Origin: Clostridia bacterium
Lineage (GTDB): Bacteria; Bacillota; Clostridia; Oscillospirales; CAG-272
Length of the DNA: 64,000 nt
Assembly (NCBI GenBank): GCA_017504405.1
Contig: JAFVRG010000012.1
Location: 42,352 to 106,351 of the forward strand
Direction: 5' to 3'
Shown in pieces: positions 31,236 to 39,757 of the stretch. The notes below the pieces were generated by a model. The model saw only the letters and a list, made by a program, of their open reading frames with translations, made no database searches and was not told where the DNA came from. Both the position numbers and the translations under genes were made by a program. Numbering within the stretch: position 1 is the first letter of the stretch; each line of letters starts with the position of its first letter.

Positions 31236-33047
31236 ATGAAAAAATTTGCAAGAGTATTGTTTCTCGTTCTCATGATCGCTATGCTCTCGGTATGTCTGAT
31301 AGCTTGCGAAACTGATGATGCGGAGGGCGACGGCACTACTACTACCACTACTGCCGATGGCGGCACCACCACTACCACTTCATCTTCGGTTTCTATTAAC
31401 TCGAAGATTAAGCAGACTGTAAGAATTATCGACGGTATGACCGGCAACGTTCTTGAGACCCGTAAGGTTTCTCAGGGCTCCAGCGTTAACCCCCTCAACG
31501 ACTACCGTGATCTCCATTACGGCTACAAAATGAATGAGGAAAAGTACAACGCAGATAAGGCGCAGAAGGTCCTCAAGGACACCGATATCATTATCGAGTA
31601 TGTTCCCAAGACCGAGTACACCATCCTTCTTCAGACAGGTAAGGGAGCAACCTACACCGCATTCGAGTATGAGTTCAAGCAGAGACTTACTCCCGAAGAG
31701 ATTACTGCGGGTAAGGATACCTACATATTCTCCAACAACCCCACCAACGCAAAGAAGCATAACGACTTCACTACTGTAACTCTTGACGGTATAGTTAAGG
31801 TTTACGAGGGCGACTCAATCCTTAACATACCTAAGGCAGAGGTTACCGTAGACGGTGAGTTCGAGAAGTGGCTCGTTGTTACAGGCGCTGAAAACGGCGT
31901 AGGCGGAGCTACCGGAAACGACATATTCACCGGCTCGGCTGTTGCTCAGAACTTCGTTATCAGACCCTACTACTACAAGGACGGTACCACCGTTTTCGTT
32001 ACTGATTTCGACGGAGCTAATCCTCTTCTCGGCCTCAACATTGCTGAGAGATGGGATGAGACTAAGTCCGACTACACCAAGTACAACGACGAGGTTAAGG
32101 GTAATGAGTTCGTAACCTACGGCTCCGATCCTACACGTATCGACGTTGACAACGGTGCATTCAGACTTGCACACAGACTCGGTGACTTCATTTACAACCA
32201 GGGTAACGGCACTCATACTCCCGCAACCTTTAACAAGTTTACCGGAACCGACAAGCTCGGTCAGTGGGACGTTCAGGCTGATGAGCACACCTTCGCTACA
32301 TGGGACGGTGAGAAGCTCTATCTTGCTATAATTATCCGTGACGATACTCCTAACCAGATTTCCGATGCTGACATCGCTCTCTGCGAGCAGTGGAACCTTG
32401 ACGGAACTGCATACAACTTCTATCCCGCAGGTGATAACATTGAGTTCCGTTTCATGTTCGGAACCAAGGATGAGGTTGCAAGACCCACACATACCCAGGA
32501 GTCCTTCATTTACACGGACAGCACTACTGACGAGAACTGCCTGCGTTGCATTTCTACCGACCGTCTCGGAAGAGTAGAGAACAGATCTAACGAGCCTGAA
32601 AGCGACAAGCAGCATCTGTTTGTAAAGCAGGTTGACCTCGACGGAGATGCTACTAATAAGATCAGAACCAAGCAGCTCATGCAGGGTGACAAGAACGTAG
32701 GATACGTTGTAGGCTTCGAGGTTGATATTGCAGGATACATTGACTACAAGTTCGTTGGCACCGAGGACGGTCAGTACGAAACCGCTGACAAGTATTGGGC
32801 AGCAAACAACAACCTGTTCAAGTTCATTATGTCTGTTCAGATCAACGACCGTTTCAATCCTCTTATGACCAAGGCTACTGCTGATGCTGACTCAGTTGTT
32901 ACCGAGCGTTACTGGAACGATGACGGAACCAAGTGTGAGCTTCTCGGCGACGGCGTTGCAGGAATGGTAGGCTGCGGCGGTCAGGCTAAGGTTGTTAACT
33001 ACTCAACCATTACTATAGCTAACTACGCAGAGCCCGACGAGGAATAA
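31236..33047 (+). CDS. Large surface lipoprotein, paralogue 1 (Thr-rich linker, CBM9/DOMON-like region)
   Basis: 603 residues. A lipoprotein signal peptide ends in the lipobox LIAC, so the mature protein is anchored through Cys24. A Thr/Gly/Ser-rich low-complexity tether follows (about 30-50), then a small beta domain (MTGNVLETRKVSQG, HYGYKMNEEKYNADKAQKVL). A large C-terminal region contains TFATWDGEKLYLAIIIRDD and DNIEFRFMFG, a layout like CBM9/DOMON sugar- or ligand-binding domains. It is monocistronic with its own promoter and a strong terminator. Two paralogues follow. Function is unknown; outer-surface binding of a carbohydrate is the best guess. Confidence 0.85.
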   Translation: MKKFARVLFLVLMIAMLSVCLIACETDDAEGDGTTTTTTADGGTTTTTSSSVSINSKIKQTVRIIDGMTGNVLETRKVSQGSSVNPLNDYRDLHYGYKMNEEKYNADKAQKVLKDTDIIIEYVPKTEYTILLQTGKGATYTAFEYEFKQRLTPEEITAGKDTYIFSNNPTNAKKHNDFTTVTLDGIVKVYEGDSILNIPKAEVTVDGEFEKWLVVTGAENGVGGATGNDIFTGSAVAQNFVIRPYYYKDGTTVFVTDFDGANPLLGLNIAERWDETKSDYTKYNDEVKGNEFVTYGSDPTRIDVDNGAFRLAHRLGDFIYNQGNGTHTPATFNKFTGTDKLGQWDVQADEHTFATWDGEKLYLAIIIRDDTPNQISDADIALCEQWNLDGTAYNFYPAGDNIEFRFMFGTKDEVARPTHTQESFIYTDSTTDENCLRCISTDRLGRVENRSNEPESDKQHLFVKQVDLDGDATNKIRTKQLMQGDKNVGYVVGFEVDIAGYIDYKFVGTEDGQYETADKYWAANNNLFKFIMSVQINDRFNPLMTKATADADSVVTERYWNDDGTKCELLGDGVAGMVGCGGQAKVVNYSTITIANYAEPDEE

Positions 33048-33067
33048 TCTAAGGTAAATACAAATTT

Positions 33068-33097
33068 AAACGGCACGCTACGGCGTGCCGTTTTTTG
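33068..33097 (+). terminator. Terminator of lipoprotein gene 1
   Basis: ACGGCACGC / GCGTGCCGT stem around a TACG loop (33070-33091) followed by six T. The rest of the 33048-33389 gap holds short direct repeats (GGATATGATAA twice near 33205-33225) and the T-tract promoter. Confidence 0.9.
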
Positions 33098-33292
33098 CTG
33101 CTTTTGATTATGTACGGATTTTACGTCTATGAGTGAATGTACAGACCCGTTTAAGCTACGTCCTCTCCGATATTGTTGTATATTTTGCGATATAAATCAT
33201 AGGATATGATAAGAGGATATGATAAAAACCAAATAAAAACCAATTGGATTTTGTAAAAGAGTAACAAAATTGTATGAATTCGACAAAAAATA

Positions 33293-33321
33293 TTGCTTTT
33301 TTTTTTTTTTTTTGGTAGAAT
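33293..33321 (+). promoter_or_regulatory. Promoter with a poly-T spacer (phase-variation candidate)
   Basis: TTGCTT (33293-33298) and TAGAAT (33316-33321) are exactly 17 bp apart, and the spacer is 15 T plus GG, part of a run of 17 T at 33297-33313. Homopolymer slippage would change the -35/-10 distance and so switch expression of lipoprotein gene 2, which starts 69 bp downstream. Alternatively the run is a sequencing-length artefact. Confidence 0.65.
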
Positions 33322-33389
33322 TTACTCAGAGGCAAGAATATACTGTATTGGGTGTTCTTAACTCAAATTTATCCTTGGAGGATTTAATT

Positions 33390-35192
33390 ATGAAGAAAAC
33401 ATTGATGTTAATGCTCGCAATTGTAATGATGCTTATGCTTTCGTTTACACTCATTGCCTGCGAAACCGAAGACACGGACGGCGACACGACCACAACGACA
33501 ACAGCCGCACCTACGACGACCTCAACAACAGTAAACAAAAATCAGAAATTTGAGGTTAAGCTGGTTGACGGCCTTACAGGAGCTCTGCTCGAAAAGAGAA
33601 ACGTTTCCTCGGGCGGTACCTTCAACCCTTTGAATAACTATGCAGATATTCATTACGGCTACAAGCTGAATGAGGAAAAATTCAACACCGATAGGGCGCA
33701 AAAGGTTACGTCTGACAGAACCATAACACTCGAATTTCTGCCTAAGGAAGAGTACACTATACAGCTTCAGGACATAAACGGAGCCCTCTATACAACCTAC
33801 GAGTATACCTTTAAGCAGAGGCTCACCCCCGAGCAGATAGCGGCGGGCAAGGTGGTTGACGCACAGGGCAATCAGGTGCTCGATGAGGGAAATCCCATTG
33901 ACCTCGTTTTCGGAGGCAAAAAATTCAACGATTACGCCGAGGTAACTCTTAACGGTATTGTTAAGGTTTACGAGGGTGACTCCATCCTGAGCTTGCCTGC
34001 GGCGAAGACTACTATCGAGGGTGCATTCTCGAAGTGGATGGTGGTTACGGGCGCAAGCGAGGGCATAGGCGGTGCTGCTGATGCGGATAGCAATTTCACC
34101 GGCTCTGCGGTTGATAAGAGCTACGTTATAAGGCCTAAGTACGTTTACGACGGCGCAGTTCTCTACATAAACGAATTCGGCGCGACCAATCCTCTTTTGG
34201 GTGTTAATCTCAAGGACAGATACAATGAGGCTACCGAGAAATATGACCTCTACAACGACGAGGAGAAGGGCAACGAGTATCTCTACTACGGCACAGATGA
34301 CTCTGTTCGTTGCGATTCAACCACAGGTGTGTTCAGACTGGCGCATAAGTTCGGCAACGAGATAGTATGGGACCCCAACAACGTAAACGCAGAGAACACC
34401 AACAAGTTTACGGGTGCTGTACAGACAAAGCCTATCCAGATTGACGCTACCACGTTTGCAGCTTATGACGGCGGCAAGGTATACGTCTATACTGTTGTCC
34501 GTGACGATACACCCTTCTTCATCTCCGATCGTGATATGGGCTTTATACAGCAAATGCTCGCTGAAGATCCTACATCTATAAATATATGGAACATAGCCGA
34601 CAGCGCAGAAATCCGTTTCTTCTTCGGTGCTAAGAACGATCTCGCAACGGATGACGGAGGAAATCAGTATCTGCAATGCAATACCAGCGCTAACGGCCTG
34701 CGCTACATGGGTGTAGACCGTCTCGGCAGATGTGCGACTCAGCTCCCCGAGGCAGGCGATATTAAGATGTATAAGTATATATCACTCGTTGACCTCGACG
34801 GAGATGCTACTAACGGTCAGAATGCAAAGCAGCTCTACGATGCACAAAACAACAACGTAGGCTATGCATTAGGATTTGAGTTTGACATCACAGGCTATAT
34901 TCAGGACAATTTCGTAGATAACGGCGAATATTCATCGGTTGCTGACTATTGGGCAGCAAACGAGCAGATACTCCGTCTCGTAATCAATATGCAGATAAAC
35001 GACCGCTATACCTCCCTTATGACTAAGGCGGAAGCAGGAAACCCCTCAGTAGAAACCGAGCACTTCCTCAATGAAGAAGGAATTGTAAGAAACGACCTTC
35101 TTAACGGCGGAAAATACGGACTTATGGCATCGGGCGGACAGTGTCAGGTTGCAGTTTGCAAAACACTCACCATCGTAAATACGAAAGAATGA
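33390..35192 (+). CDS. Large surface lipoprotein, paralogue 2 (possibly phase variable)
   Basis: 600 residues from the ATG at 33390, which has TTGGAGGA eight bases upstream; about 40 in-frame codons upstream cross the poly-T promoter and are not coding. Signal peptide with lipobox LIAC, Thr-rich tether TTTTTTAAPTTTSTT, then the same domain series as paralogue 1 (HYGYKLNEEKFNTDRAQKV, TFAAYDGGKVYVYTVVRDD, SAEIRFFFG). It differs from paralogue 1 by scattered substitutions and small insertions. Likely anchored on the outer membrane face. Function unknown. Confidence 0.85.
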   Translation: MKKTLMLMLAIVMMLMLSFTLIACETEDTDGDTTTTTTAAPTTTSTTVNKNQKFEVKLVDGLTGALLEKRNVSSGGTFNPLNNYADIHYGYKLNEEKFNTDRAQKVTSDRTITLEFLPKEEYTIQLQDINGALYTTYEYTFKQRLTPEQIAAGKVVDAQGNQVLDEGNPIDLVFGGKKFNDYAEVTLNGIVKVYEGDSILSLPAAKTTIEGAFSKWMVVTGASEGIGGAADADSNFTGSAVDKSYVIRPKYVYDGAVLYINEFGATNPLLGVNLKDRYNEATEKYDLYNDEEKGNEYLYYGTDDSVRCDSTTGVFRLAHKFGNEIVWDPNNVNAENTNKFTGAVQTKPIQIDATTFAAYDGGKVYVYTVVRDDTPFFISDRDMGFIQQMLAEDPTSINIWNIADSAEIRFFFGAKNDLATDDGGNQYLQCNTSANGLRYMGVDRLGRCATQLPEAGDIKMYKYISLVDLDGDATNGQNAKQLYDAQNNNVGYALGFEFDITGYIQDNFVDNGEYSSVADYWAANEQILRLVINMQINDRYTSLMTKAEAGNPSVETEHFLNEEGIVRNDLLNGGKYGLMASGGQCQVAVCKTLTIVNTKE

Positions 35193-35270
35193 GATTAAAA
35201 TAATTAGTCTGCACTGTACCCGTAGCGGTATGGAAATGACGGCAGATACTAACAGCTGATTGATAAAATC

Positions 35271-35315
35271 GGGTGCGGAACGGACGCATTTTGCGTCAAT
35301 TCCGCACCCTTATCT
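35271..35315 (+). terminator. Terminator of lipoprotein gene 2
   Basis: GGGTGCGGAA (35271-35280) with TTCCGCACCC (35300-35309) and an inner GACGC/GCGTC stem. The T tract is weak. Same family as the hairpin at 31025. Confidence 0.75.
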
Positions 35316-35395
35316 ATTGCAATTGATAGCTCTTTACAAATTGTTGTTTTATCTTTACATATCGTTGTTAGTTTGTGGAAAAACCGTTTTGCAAC

Positions 35396-35424
35396 TTGAC
35401 ATATTGTTTGCCTTGTGTTAGTAT
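35396..35424 (+). promoter_or_regulatory. Promoter of lipoprotein gene 3
   Basis: TTGACA (35396-35401), TAGTAT (35419-35424), 17-bp spacer, 38 bp before the ATG. It has an ordinary mixed spacer, unlike the promoter of gene 2. Confidence 0.8.
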
Positions 35425-35462
35425 TTAATTGTACAAGAATTAGTATAAGGAGTATTGATTGT

Positions 35463-37265
35463 ATGAAAAACCTGATGAAAATTTTGGTTGTTGCGCTTTT
35501 GGCGCTGACGCTTTTCGTTATGCTCGTATCCTGCGATGAAGGCGATGCCGGCGCAACAACAACGACTACTACTACGGCGGAGTCCTCAACGTCGAGTTCT
35601 ACCACTGCTGTACAAAAGCAGCGCTGTGAGGTAAAGGTAGTTGATGGCATTACAGGCATGGTTCTTGAGGTCAAGCAGGTTACCACCGGCAGAAACTTCA
35701 ATCCCAACGGCTCGTATGATAATCTTCACTACGGTTATAAGATGAATAAGGAGAAGTACGATGCCGATAAATCTCAAAAGATACTGAAAGACACCGTTAT
35801 CACCATCGAATACACTCCGAAAGAGGAATATACCGTTAAAATTCAGAATGATGACGGTTCATCCTTGTTCGAGGGATATGAGTATTTATTCAAGGAGAGG
35901 CTCAGTGTACAGGAGATAATAGACGGTAAGGACACCTTGGTTTTCGGAAACACCTCGGCTAATGAGAAGAACAGAACGGATTTCAAGAACACCACCCTTA
36001 ACGGCTACATAAAGTTCTATGAGGGTGACTCGGTTGGAGCACTCCCCACAGCACCCATTTCGGTTATGGGAGAATTTGAGAGCTGGCTCGTAGTTACCGG
36101 TGCAGTTGACGGCATTGGCGGCGCTACGGGAGATGTAGTGTTCTCAGGAGCAGCTCTGACGGATAATTTTGTTATCAGACCTTACTATAAGCCTGACGGA
36201 GTAACTCTTTACACAACCAATCTCACGTCTACATTTGCAAACCCGCTGCTTGCACTCAACGTTGCAGACAGATGGGATGCAGATGAGGCTGACTACACAA
36301 AATATAATGATGCAAAGGACGGTAACGAGTTTGTTACCTTTGGCAATGATACAACACGTTGCGGAGCAACGAGCGGTGCATTCAGATTCGTGCATAAGCA
36401 CTCGGAGGTTGGTGTATATGCTCCCGATATCGGCAATATAATCACACCTGAGAAAAACAAATTTACAGGAAATGAAAACCAGCGTAAGATAATGGTGGAT
36501 TCAAACACCTTTGTAGCTTGGGACGGAAGTAAGATCTACGTATATTCAATAGTCAGGGACGACTCCGTATATGATATTTCGGCAGCGGATATTGCAAGCG
36601 CCAATAGCGCTTTGGACAGAGGTGATGCGGTTAACTTATATCCCGCAGGCGATAATGCGGAGATGCGCTTTGCTTTTATGCCCAAGGGCGAGATAGCTAA
36701 AGGCGAGAGGGAAGGCACATTTGTTGCCAACGGCAGCCATGAATTTGACAATTATCTGCGCTGCATACAGATAGATAGCCTTGGTAGAGTGGCAATAGAA
36801 ACTGCTTCGGAGCCCAAGGGTGATGGCTTTGTCTCCCAGTATAAGTATGTGAACGTTGTTGACCTCGATTCTGAAAGTGATAATAGGAATATTGTGCTCT
36901 ATAATGCAAGCAATGAGAGAATAGGATACGTATTCGGCATGGAGTTTGACATTCTTGGCTATATTCAGGAGAGATTCGTTGACAGCGGAGAATACACAAG
37001 CGTTGCGGAATATTGGAGCAACAACAAGGATATGTTTAAGGTTGTTATAGGTGTTCAGGTTAATGACCGCTACGAGCCTCTTATGACGAAGGCACAGCCC
37101 GGTCAGCCCGGCACTGAGGCGGGAACATATCTTAACTCCGACGGAACGATAAGAGATGACCTTGATGGCACAGAGCCCGGAACGGCAGGCTTCTCAGGCT
37201 CCGGAACGCAGGCAACGATTAAAGACTTTTCGACGATTACCGTAATGAATAAAGAAGAGGAATAA
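35463..37265 (+). CDS. Large surface lipoprotein, paralogue 3
   Basis: 600 residues from the ATG at 35463. Signal peptide with lipobox LVSC, Thr/Ser-rich tether (ATTTTTTTAESSTSSSTTA), then domains matching the other two (HYGYKMNKEKYDADKSQKIL, TFVAWDGSKIYVYSIVRDD, DNAEMRFAFM, VQVNDRYEPLMTKA). More diverged in its central part. It has its own promoter and a strong terminator, so the three paralogues can be expressed independently. Function unknown. Confidence 0.85.
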   Translation: MKNLMKILVVALLALTLFVMLVSCDEGDAGATTTTTTTAESSTSSSTTAVQKQRCEVKVVDGITGMVLEVKQVTTGRNFNPNGSYDNLHYGYKMNKEKYDADKSQKILKDTVITIEYTPKEEYTVKIQNDDGSSLFEGYEYLFKERLSVQEIIDGKDTLVFGNTSANEKNRTDFKNTTLNGYIKFYEGDSVGALPTAPISVMGEFESWLVVTGAVDGIGGATGDVVFSGAALTDNFVIRPYYKPDGVTLYTTNLTSTFANPLLALNVADRWDADEADYTKYNDAKDGNEFVTFGNDTTRCGATSGAFRFVHKHSEVGVYAPDIGNIITPEKNKFTGNENQRKIMVDSNTFVAWDGSKIYVYSIVRDDSVYDISAADIASANSALDRGDAVNLYPAGDNAEMRFAFMPKGEIAKGEREGTFVANGSHEFDNYLRCIQIDSLGRVAIETASEPKGDGFVSQYKYVNVVDLDSESDNRNIVLYNASNERIGYVFGMEFDILGYIQERFVDSGEYTSVAEYWSNNKDMFKVVIGVQVNDRYEPLMTKAQPGQPGTEAGTYLNSDGTIRDDLDGTEPGTAGFSGSGTQATIKDFSTITVMNKEEE

Positions 37266-37274
37266 TTAAAATTA

Positions 37275-37309
37275 CAGCGTGATGATGCAAAAATCATCAC
37301 GCTGTTTTT
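37275..37309 (+). terminator. Terminator of lipoprotein gene 3
   Basis: CAGCGTGATGAT (37275-37286) with ATCATCACGCTG (37293-37304), then five T. Perfect 12-bp stem. Confidence 0.92.
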
Positions 37310-37346
37310 CGTTTATTGAAGGTTGGTTAAGAATAATAGGAAAACG

Positions 37347-37373
37347 AAAAAGCCCTGTGATGCAGGGCTTTTT
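37347..37373. terminator. Bidirectional hairpin terminator
   Basis: AAAAAGCCCTG (37347-37357) with CAGGGCTTTTT (37363-37373), loop TGATG. A/T runs on both sides allow use by the leftward exonuclease gene that ends at 37456. Confidence 0.85.
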
Positions 37374-37455
37374 ATGATACTTGGTATCTATTGCCGAGGT
37401 GTTGCCTTCGGCTCTTTTGTTTCGCCGCAGACGAGCTGCCGGCTCTCTTTGTATC

Positions 37456-38445
37456 TTATTTTACCGGAGCTGTGCTCTCGGCTTTTCTCTTTCTTTTGTA
37501 CGGGCGGCGGTGCCTTTGCGAGCTTGCCTTACGGTATTGCTCCGCTTCCGCCAGCTTCGTTTTATACGAGCTTATCTTCTCATCACCGGCTGCCTCAATT
37601 GAGAATTTTATTCTGTACGTTGAATCCATATTGTGAGACAGGCGTGCTGTGACAAACATTTTTCCGTGCTCGGCGCAGCTCATAAGGGTTAAATATCTCT
37701 GTCCCTTCATATGCAGGGTTTTGTCATCCTGCGCCATTTTCTTTTTGCAGAAGGGACAGCTTATCACACCGTGACCTTCGAAGTCGTTTAGGCTTGAAAA
37801 TCCCGTATACCCTCGCTCTCCGACGTCGGCATCTCCGAGCGTGAGGGAGAAGAGCGATTTCCCGATGTTAGGGTTATATCTCGCTATACCCCCTGCGATA
37901 TCCAGCCGTTTTGCCACCAGAGCTGTGAAGTACGCATCGTTGAGCGCATCGTGTGCGGGGAGCGTCTGCTCAATTCCCAGAGCCGCCATCGCATCCTCGA
38001 GGGATACCTGCCGTTTTTCTCCGCCCGTCTGCTGGGAGTATATCGTTTGCAAATCGTACACCCTATCGAGCCAATCGGTTGAGAGGGAATTTACGTTGAA
38101 ATTCTCCTTAAGCATCGGTATATCGTCGGGCCCCCACGTGAGAAAGGCAAAGTCCTCACCGCAGAATCGGCGAAAGCTCTCTGCCGCCTCGGGGAGCAAA
38201 ACCCCCGCATCCATCTTCTGCTGTGTTATACCGGTTAAGAGCATCACGTGCCTGTGTATTTTCGTGAAATATTTCGGCTTAACTATTATGCTGTAGCTTC
38301 CGCATATATCGAGACGCTCGTCCAGCTTCACGGCGCCAATCTGTATTACCTCTCCTCGCAATCGGGCGCACAGTCGCTTCTGAACAGCCATAGCCTTCTG
38401 CATGTACGCCTGATTCCATTCCAGGTCTAAAACTATGTAATTCAT
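37456..38445 (-). CDS. DEDDh 3'-5' exonuclease with C-terminal zinc ribbon
   Basis: 329 residues. Residues 1-185 form an RNase T/KapD-like exonuclease: MNYIVLDLEWNQ supplies the first Asp and Glu, WGPDD the second acidic region, and HDALNDA the final His and Asp. A zinc-ribbon-like segment (CPFCKKKMAQ, then SCAEHGKM) lies at about 230-265, and the tail is very basic (RHRRPYKRKRKAE), suited to nucleic-acid binding. It may trim RNA or single-stranded DNA. It stands alone, between the lipoprotein cluster and another lipoprotein gene. Confidence 0.85.
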   Translation of the reverse strand: MNYIVLDLEWNQAYMQKAMAVQKRLCARLRGEVIQIGAVKLDERLDICGSYSIIVKPKYFTKIHRHVMLLTGITQQKMDAGVLLPEAAESFRRFCGEDFAFLTWGPDDIPMLKENFNVNSLSTDWLDRVYDLQTIYSQQTGGEKRQVSLEDAMAALGIEQTLPAHDALNDAYFTALVAKRLDIAGGIARYNPNIGKSLFSLTLGDADVGERGYTGFSSLNDFEGHGVISCPFCKKKMAQDDKTLHMKGQRYLTLMSCAEHGKMFVTARLSHNMDSTYRIKFSIEAAGDEKISSYKTKLAEAEQYRKASSQRHRRPYKRKRKAESTAPVK

Positions 38446-38550
38446 ATTTTTCCTTCATTTTTTAATCAAAATATATTGTATCACCTTTATAAAATTAAAT
38501 CAAGCCCTTTTTTGATTTTTGTTCCGATTTATTGCACGCATATTATTTTG

Positions 38551-38579
38551 TTGACAAAAGCGCACGTATGCGTTATAAT
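38551..38579 (+). promoter_or_regulatory. Promoter of lipoprotein/glnN unit
   Basis: TTGACA (38551-38556), TATAAT (38574-38579), 17-bp spacer, 36 bp before the ATG at 38615. Confidence 0.9.
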
Positions 38580-38614
38580 ATTATATATGCGAAAAATACG
38601 GAGGAATTTATATA

Positions 38615-39727
38615 ATGAAAAAAATACTTTCCCTAATACTTATTCTGGCGGTTGCGGTTCTGCCGTGCCTTCTCGTTTCCTGCTCGGACGATGAGGAGAA
38701 GATAACGCTCGCAAATGCGGGAACAAAGGCAGAGGAGTACTATAACGCTCTCTCCCTCTCCGATGCGACAAAGGAGGGTAAGGCGGAGTTTGCCGAGTAT
38801 TACAGACACCAGCTTCAGCTCCTTGACGAGGCAACCACTGACGATGAGGCGGCAACAAAATATGCCGAGCTCACTGCTAATCTCGATGCTAAATATAAAG
38901 AGATGTTTGTTGACAGCACTGCGTACAGCATCTCTGCGCAGAGAGCCGCTCATAAGGCAGAGATTGATGCGTTTGCGGCTGCAAAGAACATAAACGCACA
39001 CGTTTTCGGCGAAACACAGAAATCTATTTTCGACGGCAAGGTTGCGGCTGAGAAGACAAAGATTGATGCGCTCGATTCAACCATTGCTATGCAGGAGCAG
39101 CTCGCCGCATCGAAAAACACGATAAATGCGGCAGTTCAGTATGCGGTGGAAAATGCTAACATATCCCCCGATTCCGCAAAATATGCGGCGTTGCAGTCGG
39201 CGAAGGCTATATGGGAGTCCTACAAGAATGCGTCTGACGGCGAACCTAAAACCCTGTCGGGAATGCTCATAGAGGACAGGAGCGATATGGAGAGCATTTA
39301 TGCGGCAACAACCGTTGCAATCTGCGGCGAGGTGAGTGATGAGATGCTCGACGGAACCAACGATGCGGGACACATAAAGACTCTTGAAGCAGCTCTTGCA
39401 GCCTTCTATGAGGAGAATAAGAATTCGATAAGTGCGACCAAGCAGACGGTTCTTAATAATCTTGCGGCATACTTCAGAGGTGAGATAGAGGGCCCTGCAA
39501 ATGAGAAGATTGACAGAAGCATGCTCTCCAATTCGGGTGATGCGAAGCTTCAGGAAAAATATATGACAGAGCGCAATTTCATCCAGTCGAAGACAGGTGC
39601 GGAGATTGATTCCAGAGCTGAGCTCGCCGAGCTCCAGAAGAATGCGGCACTCTCCATTTACAACAAGTACATAGAAATTCTTGCAAATGACGTGGGAGCA
39701 AGCACAGGCTGGACACCCATTTCATAA
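38615..39727 (+). CDS. Lipoprotein, helical, unknown function
   Basis: 370 residues. Signal peptide (MKKILSLILILAVAVLPCLL) with lipobox LVSC. The mature part is mostly charged alpha helix, rich in Ala, Glu and Lys, with no recognised domain. The next gene, glnN, follows after 30 bp without a visible promoter or terminator, so they may be co-transcribed. A link to nitrogen metabolism is not otherwise supported. Confidence 0.8.
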   Translation: MKKILSLILILAVAVLPCLLVSCSDDEEKITLANAGTKAEEYYNALSLSDATKEGKAEFAEYYRHQLQLLDEATTDDEAATKYAELTANLDAKYKEMFVDSTAYSISAQRAAHKAEIDAFAAAKNINAHVFGETQKSIFDGKVAAEKTKIDALDSTIAMQEQLAASKNTINAAVQYAVENANISPDSAKYAALQSAKAIWESYKNASDGEPKTLSGMLIEDRSDMESIYAATTVAICGEVSDEMLDGTNDAGHIKTLEAALAAFYEENKNSISATKQTVLNNLAAYFRGEIEGPANEKIDRSMLSNSGDAKLQEKYMTERNFIQSKTGAEIDSRAELAELQKNAALSIYNKYIEILANDVGASTGWTPIS

Positions 39728-39757
39728 AAACCTACAAATCAAAGGTAGATTTACAGT

